Assembly (NCBI RefSeq): GCF_018860765.1
Contig: NZ_JAHKPV010000001.1
Span: 343,948 to 407,947, forward strand
Reading direction: 5' to 3'
Length of the DNA stretch: 64,000 nt
DNA from: Marinobacter salexigens
Lineage (GTDB): Bacteria > Pseudomonadota > Gammaproteobacteria > Pseudomonadales > Oleiphilaceae
The notes below the pieces were generated by a model. The model saw only the letters and a program-made list of their open reading frames with translations. It did no database searches and was not told the origin of the DNA. Shown piece by piece: positions 57,633-64,000 of this stretch (positions are counted from its first letter, which is position 1; each line of letters begins with the position of its first letter). Made by a program: the position numbers and the translations under genes.

Positions 57633-58775
57633 TTGATGAACTTAAGATTCGCAAGCTTACGTCAGCTTGCATTGATTTTCATCCTGACCGCATGGGGACA
57701 AGGGACTGTGTGGGCAGAAGACAGCCAAGCCGAGAATGTCAGCACGGACACTCCGGATTGGACGGCCATCGTAAGGAATTCGCCTTACTGGGTTAGTCAG
57801 GGCGTCTATACCAATATTCTCACTATACGCCGCTGGGTATTGAGAGAGTCCGGTTATTGCTCAAGCCCAGACCGCCATATTCTGTTCAATATGCGCGGGC
57901 AGTTTATAGGCTGGATAAGCAATGGCACCAATCGCGCCGCGACGCAAAAACGCTTGAACGATACCCGGCAGAAACTGTATGTAAAAGGCCTTACCGAAGA
58001 GTGGGTTGCCGGTGACGTCAGCACGAAGGGCTATCCATTTGCGCTGGCCTGTGACCAGCCCCACGTGAATCTGGACATTGCCGTTGGTCGTTATCTGGGA
58101 GCCCTGAGAAAGGATAGAGTTTGGGGTGCTTGGGATGATCTTTCCTTCGCAACCCGCGAACAGCCCGGCGCACTCCACGATGCTTTGCTTTACATTGTGC
58201 AACGTCGGAGCGAGCAAAACCGCTTCGCGTTACCGGAGGTTTTACCCAGATATCTGGCCGGGCAAATCCTAATTGAAAGTGGTGGGCAGGCAAGAGCCCA
58301 TTCCCGGGCAAACGCTAAGGGCATTCTCCAGCTTTCACCTTCCGCTCTTAAAGACTGCCAGATCAAACCCCAGAACTATTGGCACCGGCTGGCTCAGATT
58401 GATTGCGCACTACGCCTAATGCACCAGAATGCCCGCAACCTGCAGCCCGCGTTTGACGAACGCTTTAACCATCTACCGCACGCCAAGCGCAACGAACTCT
58501 TTGTGCTCTTGTTGGTGCAAGCCTACCACGGTGGTGCAAGCCGTGTGCAGGCGCTCCTTGATGACGAAACACTGGCTAAACCTGCAGAATACTTTGCCGC
58601 TAACCACGAGCGCTTTACCGCAGGCGACATAGCGTTTGGCATGGTGTTTCACAATTTAGGTCGAGATAGGCTGGGGTTGGCGTCACTGTATTACGTTGCC
58701 GATGTACAGCTGGCAACTGAGGCATTATGCAGAATGCCAACACTGAAACCTGAGGAATTTTGCGCATGGAAATAA
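57633..58775 (+). CDS. Secreted lytic transglycosylase-like protein (SLT domain)
   Basis: A 380-residue exported protein. The signal peptide covers about residues 1-28, ending VWAED. The SLT core at about 205-330 shows the catalytic Glu215 in GQILIESGGQARAHS, then NAKGILQLSPSAL, and QAYHGGASRV near the end. It should cut peptidoglycan between MurNAc and GlcNAc in the periplasm. The N-terminal 170 residues match no domain I know. The end overlaps the start of the TauE/SafE gene by 10 bases. Confidence 0.87.
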   Translation: MMNLRFASLRQLALIFILTAWGQGTVWAEDSQAENVSTDTPDWTAIVRNSPYWVSQGVYTNILTIRRWVLRESGYCSSPDRHILFNMRGQFIGWISNGTNRAATQKRLNDTRQKLYVKGLTEEWVAGDVSTKGYPFALACDQPHVNLDIAVGRYLGALRKDRVWGAWDDLSFATREQPGALHDALLYIVQRRSEQNRFALPEVLPRYLAGQILIESGGQARAHSRANAKGILQLSPSALKDCQIKPQNYWHRLAQIDCALRLMHQNARNLQPAFDERFNHLPHAKRNELFVLLLVQAYHGGASRVQALLDDETLAKPAEYFAANHERFTAGDIAFGMVFHNLGRDRLGLASLYYVADVQLATEALCRMPTLKPEEFCAWK

Positions 58776-59533
58776 CCTTGCTCCCGGAGAGTCTAAGCTT
58801 ATCTGTGGCGATTTTTCTGCTAACAAGCTCCGTTGTTACGTCCATGATCACCGCAAGTTTGGGAGCAGGCGGGGGTGTGCTTTTACTGATTCTGATGGCC
58901 ACTTGGATGCCTGCAGCCGCCATTATCCCTGTACACGGCATGATTCAACTTGGCTCCAACGGCGGCCGGGCAATGCTGACGTGGAAACATATTGACTGGC
59001 GGACGATTGCCGCTTTTACACCTGGTGTGATCGCTGGCGCTGCGACGGGTGCCTGGTTGCTGGTAAGCCTTCCCCCTTATTTATGGCAGCTCACCATTGC
59101 GGTATTCGTGCTGTATTTGTGCTGGGGCCCAGCTCTACCAAAAAGCGCATTCGGCCCGGTGGGGGTTTTCATCGCCGCCACAGTAACCAGCTTTGTCAGT
59201 CTTTTCGTGGGCGCTACTGGCCCGCTCGTAGCAGCGTTTATAAAACAGATCCATTCAGACCGGTTCCGCACCGTCGCAACTTTTGCTACTGCAATGGTCC
59301 TTCAGCATGCGCCCAAAGCTCTGGTATTTGGTGTGACGGGGTTTGTGTTTGCGAACTGGTTACCATTTATTTTAGCTATGATTGCCTGTGGCTTTGCAGG
59401 CACCTGGGTCGGCCTGCGCCTTCTCCACTCACTTAATAACCGCTGGTTCAGCAAAGCGCTTAACCTGGTTCTAACTCTTCTGGCTTTGCGCTTAATGTGG
59501 CAAGCCAGCTTGGCAGCACACTGGTGGGCATAA
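58766..59533 (+). CDS. TauE/SafE family anion exporter
   Basis: A 255-residue inner-membrane protein with about eight helices. LGAGGGVLLLILMATWMPAA and FVGATGPLVAAFI are the two typical repeats of the TauE/SafE family, whose members export sulfite, sulfoacetate or related anions. ATG 58766 follows GAGGAA by 8 bases, better than TTG 58760. It overlaps the lytic transglycosylase gene and converges on a GGDEF gene 10 bases away. Confidence 0.9.
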   Translation: MEITLLPESLSLSVAIFLLTSSVVTSMITASLGAGGGVLLLILMATWMPAAAIIPVHGMIQLGSNGGRAMLTWKHIDWRTIAAFTPGVIAGAATGAWLLVSLPPYLWQLTIAVFVLYLCWGPALPKSAFGPVGVFIAATVTSFVSLFVGATGPLVAAFIKQIHSDRFRTVATFATAMVLQHAPKALVFGVTGFVFANWLPFILAMIACGFAGTWVGLRLLHSLNNRWFSKALNLVLTLLALRLMWQASLAAHWWA

Positions 59534-59543
59534 ACGCCTCAGA

Positions 59544-61907
59544 CTAGTCTTTCGGCTCCTGCGGTGGTTCCGCCACAGGTGTAACCACAACACGGTTTCG
59601 GCCTTGAGACTTGGCAAGATAGGCGCCTTCATCAGCCCGGGCGACCACGTCCTTGGGTTCGCGGTCTTCGGGTAGCAACTCGGTCACACCAATACTGGCA
59701 GTCACTCCGAACATGCGCCCTTCGTGCTCAATTTTGAGCGCTTCAACCCCTGCACGAATGCGTTCGGCAAGGGTTTTGGCCCTGCTTAGCCCACAAGCGG
59801 GCAGAATAATGCCAAACTCATCACCCCCTAATCGAGCCACGGTATCCGACTGACGCACCGATTCTTTGAATAGGTCGGACAGACGACGAAGCATTTCATC
59901 ACCGAGCAGGTGTCCGCCTTCGTCATTCACAGGTTTGAAATGGTCAAGGTCGATCAGCATCAGCACCGAACTTGCTTCCTGTCGCGACGACTCACCGAGC
60001 ACTTTGCTCAATGAAGCATTGAATGCACGACGGTTCACCAACTGCGTTAGGCTATCGTGGGTTGCCTCCCAGGATAGCCTTTCTTCCTCGCGCCGGCGCT
60101 CAGCATCGTCTCTGAACACGAACACCAGCCGCTCGTTCTCCCGCCCCTGTCGGATATGGATCATACTAAGATCAACATCGAATGCGTCGCCGCTACGGTT
60201 ACGAAGGGTCACGTACAGGCTGTCGAGATCATCATGAGCAAGAAACCAGTCATGAGTGAGAGCCTGATCTTCGTGGTCAATTCCCACCAGCTCAAATACA
60301 TTTGAGCCAATGTAGTCCTCGCCGGTGCCCAAAAAACGGCCTGCCGCTTGGTTCGCATAACGTATGGCTCCGCCGGTATCGGCCATCAACACACCGTCTT
60401 GCATTACTCCCAGTATGTTTTCTGCCCTCTGCTGCTCATCCCGCAGTGCCTCTTCAACTTCCAATTCGTGCGAAATATCCCGCACAATCGTAACGGTACC
60501 CATGACCTTTTCAGGCGTTTCAAGAATCGCAGTCATTACCTGACACCAAACGGGTGCAGCTGCATTCGAGCCCTGCAAACGGAAACGATCACGAAATACC
60601 AACTGTCCCTCAAGCGCTTTTTGCCAACCTTCAATCACCGCATCACGGTCAACATCTGCGATGCAATCGAATAAATGGGTACCGCTAAGCGCGGCCAGCT
60701 TCAGGCCAATAATGCTCTCGAACACGGGATTTACAAACTCGATACGGCCAAGTACATCTGCCTGCACAATGCCGATAGGAGCACCCCGGGTGAGTGATCG
60801 GAAAAACGCTTCCCGCTCGGCCAAAGAACTAAGAACATCCTCCCGTTCATCCATCACCAGATTGAATATTTCTGCCACTTGGCTGATTTCCGACCCCCCG
60901 ATAACCCCCACCGGTTTATTGCGCACACCAAGGTGGCGCTCATGCACTTGCAGCCCAAGTTCGCCCAAAGGCGCCATCAAGCGGCGGAAGCGCCACATAG
61001 CAACGGGAACAACGAGCAAGATCACAACCAACAAAACCCAAAGAAAAGCATCTTTAAGGCGAGTAGCGGGAGCATAGGCTTCGCTAGCTGGCCAAACAGC
61101 GGCTACAAACCAAGGCACCTCAGACATTTGCTGAACCGACAGGATAATACTTTCACCTTTGGCGTTGCTGGTTCTGGCTGTCCCCTCAAATCCGCTCATA
61201 GCTTGGTTTAGCACTGGATTGCTATCACTTACCGGCTGCATAACCTCTCCGGTACGGCCGTTGGCCAGCACAATCCCATTGCGAGCTATGATGGTTAGGT
61301 AACCGGTTTTGCCTACGCGAACATCAGAGAACTCTTCAATCAGGTGCTCACCCGCAAGAGAAATCGCCCCCCCGAGCAAGCCTATAAAGCGCTTTTTGTG
61401 GTCAAACACAGGGGCAGCCACCATAACGGCAGGCCTGCCTTGATAATTCGAGCGATAGGGTTCGCTGATATGTGGAGTAAATTGCTCAGATGAGCGGCGG
61501 AAGTAGGTACGATTGCTGACATCCGACCCAACCATCTTCAGTTCCTCTGGGTATTCAGCAATGACCTTACCCTGCGCATCAATCAGATAAACACCGTCAA
61601 ACAGATGCTGCAACGCGATTTGACGGCGCATCAAAATTCCTGCTCGCACCTCGAAAGCTGCCTCACTCATCGTGAATCCCTGAGCAACGTGACTCAATGC
61701 CTCCAATCGCTGTGACAGCTTGTCATCCAGCTCACCAGCTACCAGCTGTGCAATGGTCTCCACTTGATTCGCAGCCTGCTGCTCAAGTTCCGACCGACTA
61801 AGGAACGAGCCTGCAAGCGCCACCAGCACCGCCGTTAGAATTACGACACCCACGACAAGGAGCACGGCCCGATTCACTAAGCTATCCAGCCAACGACTCA
61901 TCAGCAC
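59544..61907 (-). CDS. Membrane diguanylate cyclase with Cache-like sensor, HAMP and PAS domains
   Basis: A 787-residue protein. Membrane helices lie at about 12-34 and 280-303 and enclose a periplasmic double Cache-like sensor (GVYLIDAQGKVIAEYPEE, RPAVMVAAPVFD). HAMP follows to about 355, then two PAS domains (about 370-490 and 495-620). The GGDEF domain has THDSLTQLVNRRAFN, LIDLDHFKPVNDEGGH and the active GGDEF at 694-698, with an RQSD inhibitory site before it. It should turn an external small-molecule signal into c-di-GMP. Start GTG 61907 or ATG 61901. Confidence 0.93.
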   Translation of the reverse strand: MLMSRWLDSLVNRAVLLVVGVVILTAVLVALAGSFLSRSELEQQAANQVETIAQLVAGELDDKLSQRLEALSHVAQGFTMSEAAFEVRAGILMRRQIALQHLFDGVYLIDAQGKVIAEYPEELKMVGSDVSNRTYFRRSSEQFTPHISEPYRSNYQGRPAVMVAAPVFDHKKRFIGLLGGAISLAGEHLIEEFSDVRVGKTGYLTIIARNGIVLANGRTGEVMQPVSDSNPVLNQAMSGFEGTARTSNAKGESIILSVQQMSEVPWFVAAVWPASEAYAPATRLKDAFLWVLLVVILLVVPVAMWRFRRLMAPLGELGLQVHERHLGVRNKPVGVIGGSEISQVAEIFNLVMDEREDVLSSLAEREAFFRSLTRGAPIGIVQADVLGRIEFVNPVFESIIGLKLAALSGTHLFDCIADVDRDAVIEGWQKALEGQLVFRDRFRLQGSNAAAPVWCQVMTAILETPEKVMGTVTIVRDISHELEVEEALRDEQQRAENILGVMQDGVLMADTGGAIRYANQAAGRFLGTGEDYIGSNVFELVGIDHEDQALTHDWFLAHDDLDSLYVTLRNRSGDAFDVDLSMIHIRQGRENERLVFVFRDDAERRREEERLSWEATHDSLTQLVNRRAFNASLSKVLGESSRQEASSVLMLIDLDHFKPVNDEGGHLLGDEMLRRLSDLFKESVRQSDTVARLGGDEFGIILPACGLSRAKTLAERIRAGVEALKIEHEGRMFGVTASIGVTELLPEDREPKDVVARADEGAYLAKSQGRNRVVVTPVAEPPQEPKD

Positions 61908-62060
61908 AGCAGAGCTACTCCGTTCTGCAGGGATCGAGTGTTAATGGTACGGCCTCCGGTGTGGAATCAGGTCATGCATACATGTGTATTAAGAGTGGGC
62001 TCAACGGCGACACAAATTCTAACAGAGGCTTGGGACCTAAAGGATTACAGCTCTTGCAAT

Positions 62061-62082
62061 CCGAATGATAATCCTTATTATT
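62061..62082 (+). promoter_or_regulatory. Fur box upstream of exbB
   Basis: The 19 bases from 62061 match the Fur consensus GATAATGATAATCATTATC at 14 positions, including an unbroken AATGATAATC. It lies about 40 bases before the exbB start and implies repression by iron, the usual control for TonB systems. Confidence 0.75.
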
Positions 62083-62114
62083 CTCATGATGTTTCAGCAA
62101 GAGTGATAACTGGC

Positions 62115-62930
62115 ATGAGCAACTCCCTAACACCTCTCGGCTCCGCACTAACGGACGGCCCTATTAACCAGCTCCTCGCCATGGGCGGCCCTGTCATGAT
62201 GGTATTGCTTGTTATGGCAGTTCTGGGCCTCATCACGTTTATTTACCTGATACTCGTGGGCGCGGTGTACGCTCCGAGATTGTCCAAAAAACTTAAAAAT
62301 CTCATTACACTTTGGCAACACAGCCCTGCGGACGTAAATCCGCAAGCCATTCGCCAACAAACCAGTCGCTGGGCGAAACTGAACCCTCTCCATGGCCTAA
62401 TAACCAATACCATTGAAGCTCGACAAAACCAGCAAGACGACGGGCAGATTCGCGAAACCGTAGCAAGGGACGCGCAGCAAGCTCTTGAGCCCTTTGAAGC
62501 TCCCCTTAAAATCATTGAAGTAATCGCAGCGCTGGCACCATTGCTTGGTTTGCTGGGAACCGTGCTGGGAATGATGGAAGCGTTCAGTGCCATGGCGGCT
62601 GCGGAAGGCCGAGCCAATGCCTCTCAGTTAAGCGGCGGCATTTATGAAGCCTTGACCACCACCGCAGCTGGCCTTGTCGTTGCCATTCCATTTGCTGCAC
62701 TGGCGGCTTGGATTGAGTTCCGGTTACGACGTATCCATAAGCTTGTAAACAGCAGTTTGGTTACTGTGCTCACCGCTTCGCCACTACCCTTTGTAGGGGC
62801 AACCGAAGCCGCAAGCGAAGCGACCACTAAAGCGGTCGAGCCTGCCCCAAGCCAATCCCGGCCAAAGACACAAGACGAGCCGGAATCAGCATCTCACAGT
62901 AGTCAGCGGTTCGCCCATGCAACTGGTTGA
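62115..62930 (+). CDS. exbB: ExbB-type proton channel protein of a TonB system
   Basis: A 271-residue MotA/TolQ/ExbB family protein. The frame is open to 61938, but that extension crosses the Fur box, so ATG 62115 is preferred. It has three membrane helices: about 24-48 (GPVMMVLLVMAVLGLITFIY), 130-152 (APLLGLLGTVLGMMEAF) and 175-200 (TTTAAGLVVAIPFAALAAW), with a cytoplasmic part between. The last 45 residues form a Pro/Ser/Glu-rich tail not usual in ExbB. It forms the pentameric stator around ExbD. The next gene overlaps it by 14 bases. Confidence 0.93.
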   Translation: MSNSLTPLGSALTDGPINQLLAMGGPVMMVLLVMAVLGLITFIYLILVGAVYAPRLSKKLKNLITLWQHSPADVNPQAIRQQTSRWAKLNPLHGLITNTIEARQNQQDDGQIRETVARDAQQALEPFEAPLKIIEVIAALAPLLGLLGTVLGMMEAFSAMAAAEGRANASQLSGGIYEALTTTAAGLVVAIPFAALAAWIEFRLRRIHKLVNSSLVTVLTASPLPFVGATEAASEATTKAVEPAPSQSRPKTQDEPESASHSSQRFAHATG

Positions 62931-63312
62931 ACTCAGGCCCAGTCGACCCATTCCAATCCGTATCACTCCACTGATTGATGTGGTCTTTATCCTGCTGGTG
63001 TTTTTTATGCTGACCAGCAGGTTACTGCCTGTGGATCATCTGGAACTCGCCAATAATACAGACGGCCGTAGCACCGTGACCGGTGAGCCACTTCCCTTGC
63101 TTACGGTTACCAAAGGCGGAGACGTTATGTGGCAAGAGCGCAATCTACCCGTTAGCGACCTCTTGCCCGCACTTCGCAACGCAGGCATTACTGAAGTAAA
63201 TCTTACAACCGCACCAGATACCCAACTAAGCCTATTCACAGCCACCTTGGGTGAATTATCGCAGAGCGGCATTCAGGCCCACTGGCAACGCGCAACAAAA
63301 GAATCCCCATGA
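62917..63312 (+). CDS. exbD: ExbD, first copy
   Basis: A 131-residue protein with one membrane helix (about 18-38) and a periplasmic domain. The essential proton-linked Asp is Asp21 in TPLIDVVFILLVFF. It works with ExbB to energise TonB. It overlaps exbB by 14 bases, and its stop overlaps the next exbD in an ATGA arrangement. Confidence 0.92.
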   Translation: MQLVELRPSRPIPIRITPLIDVVFILLVFFMLTSRLLPVDHLELANNTDGRSTVTGEPLPLLTVTKGGDVMWQERNLPVSDLLPALRNAGITEVNLTTAPDTQLSLFTATLGELSQSGIQAHWQRATKESP

Positions 63313-63719
63313 CTGAACTGTTTCCACCTCCCTCTACCTCCGGCAAGTCTTTGATGGAGCGGGTAGAGGATGCTCTTCTGCCACTCATCAATCTGGTTTT
63401 CCTGTTACTGATGTTTTTTATCGTGGCTGGCCAGCTTGCTGATGACCCTTTACCTGATCTGCCCGCTACACCCGCAAGCAGCGAGCAACAATCGCCTCAT
63501 GCTGACCTTATGGTGGACAATAAAGGGAACTGGCGAATACATGGTGAAAATCTGGATGCGCAAGCTCTGCTGCAACGGCTACCAGAACCCGATGCACAAA
63601 CCCCGCTGAAAATTGCCGCAGCCAGCAGTCTTACCATGGCAGATTTGGAAAGCCTTTTGCGCACTCTGGAAAATGGCGGTTATAAAGAAATCCTGCTGTT
63701 GACGGAGCCTGAAGCGTGA
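63309..63719 (+). CDS. exbD: ExbD-like protein, second copy, with Asn in place of the membrane Asp
   Basis: A 136-residue ExbD paralog. The membrane segment reads LLPLINLVFLLLMFF, so position 28 is Asn where ExbD proteins have the essential Asp. The rest keeps the family plan, with a periplasmic domain starting after about residue 55. It is translationally coupled on both sides (ATGA with exbD, GTGA with tonB). The pore may therefore hold one Asp and one Asn copy, or this copy may be structural only. Confidence 0.88.
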   Translation: MTELFPPPSTSGKSLMERVEDALLPLINLVFLLLMFFIVAGQLADDPLPDLPATPASSEQQSPHADLMVDNKGNWRIHGENLDAQALLQRLPEPDAQTPLKIAAASSLTMADLESLLRTLENGGYKEILLLTEPEA

Positions 63720-64000
63720 GGGACTCAGGAAAGGCCATCCGCCTTGGCCTGCTGGCCGTCGCCATCGTTCTGAGCGCGGGCATTCTAATGGCCGCTGCGC
63801 CCGAGAAGACCATAGAGCTAAACCTGCTTGGCAACGCAGCTATAAATACCGCGCCCGCCATCAAGATCTCGCTTGCAGGCAAGTCCGCGCCAGAACCCAT
63901 TGAGAAAGCAAAACCTCAGCCAGCTCAAGAAACCCAACCCGAGCCAAAGCCAAAGCCAAAGCCTGAACCAAAACCGACACCAGAGCCAGAGCCAGAGCCA
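63716..64000 (+). CDS. tonB: TonB, N-terminal part (3' end missing)
   Basis: The first 95 codons of a TonB-like protein that runs off the window. GTG 63716 overlaps the exbD stop. A single membrane helix (about 8-28, IRLGLLAVAIVLSAGILMAA) is followed by a region of about 30 residues, then a Pro-Glu and Pro-Lys rich stretch (PEPKPKPKPEPKPTPEP) that spans the periplasm. The helix lacks the SxxxH motif of E. coli TonB. The C-terminal receptor-binding domain is not in the window. Confidence 0.87.
   Translation, partial: MRDSGKAIRLGLLAVAIVLSAGILMAAAPEKTIELNLLGNAAINTAPAIKISLAGKSAPEPIEKAKPQPAQETQPEPKPKPKPEPKPTPEPEPEP

Noticed and set aside
61938..62930. Extended exbB start at 61938
   Set aside because: The extension would translate through the Fur box and has no membrane or family character; ATG 62115 fits ExbB length.
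63916..64000. Tandem CCA/GAG-type DNA repeat at the right edge
   Set aside because: Explained by the Pro-Glu and Pro-Lys rich spacer of TonB.

Overview
The window reads as chromosome of a marine gammaproteobacterium, most probably Marinobacter or a close relative. This is inferred from moderately GC-rich coding sequence, TonB, Na+ and c-di-GMP genes, typical gammaproteobacterial protein families, and an imperfect palindromic intergenic repeat of the dispersed type. Genes are dense (about 60 protein genes). I see no rRNA, tRNA, CRISPR array or intact insertion sequence.

Layout. 1-5 kb: the end of a CbiM-like permease gene, a persulfide dioxygenase-like hydrolase / SulP transporter operon and a PAS-GAF-GGDEF diguanylate cyclase. 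5-7.3 kb: a Prx6-type peroxiredoxin, cobS and a 3-methyladenine glycosylase. 7.5-19 kb: one long co-directional run, arcD-arcA-arcB-arcC followed after 19 bases by atpDCQRBEFAG, an N-type rotary ATPase. Arginine fermentation, which makes ATP, is thus joined to an ATPase likely to spend it on ion pumping. 19-32 kb: a cobalamin island. CobQ, cobO and btuDCF run leftward. A cobalamin riboswitch, btuB and a beta-propeller-like lipoprotein run rightward. CobD-cbiB, cobT-cobC and cobU complete nucleotide loop assembly together with the distant cobS.

32-51 kb is a housekeeping and signalling stretch. It holds a cNMP/CBS/nucleotidyltransferase protein with a DnaQ-like exonuclease, a periplasmic MsrAB fusion, an OmpR-type two-component system, an NSS transporter and an Aer-like chemoreceptor with a perfect FNR/Anr-type box. 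It also holds EamA and MATE transporters, a second diguanylate cyclase, a degenerate HD-GYP protein, a CBS protein, an AGCS symporter, a second Prx6 and a TraT-like lipoprotein. 51-60 kb carries metNIQ (interrupted by a palindromic repeat), a cysteine synthase-like enzyme, an unknown acidic protein, an amidase, a lytic transglycosylase and a TauE/SafE exporter. 60-64 kb carries a large Cache-like/PAS/GGDEF protein and a Fur-box-preceded exbB-exbD-exbD-tonB operon cut by the window end.

Most worth a second look: the arc-N-ATPase operon with its two-carboxylate c subunit and b-delta-like fusion; the riboswitch-controlled btuB plus lipoprotein pair, which resembles the logic of Bacteroides BtuB-BtuG; and the ExbD pair in which the second copy has Asn in place of the essential membrane Asp.
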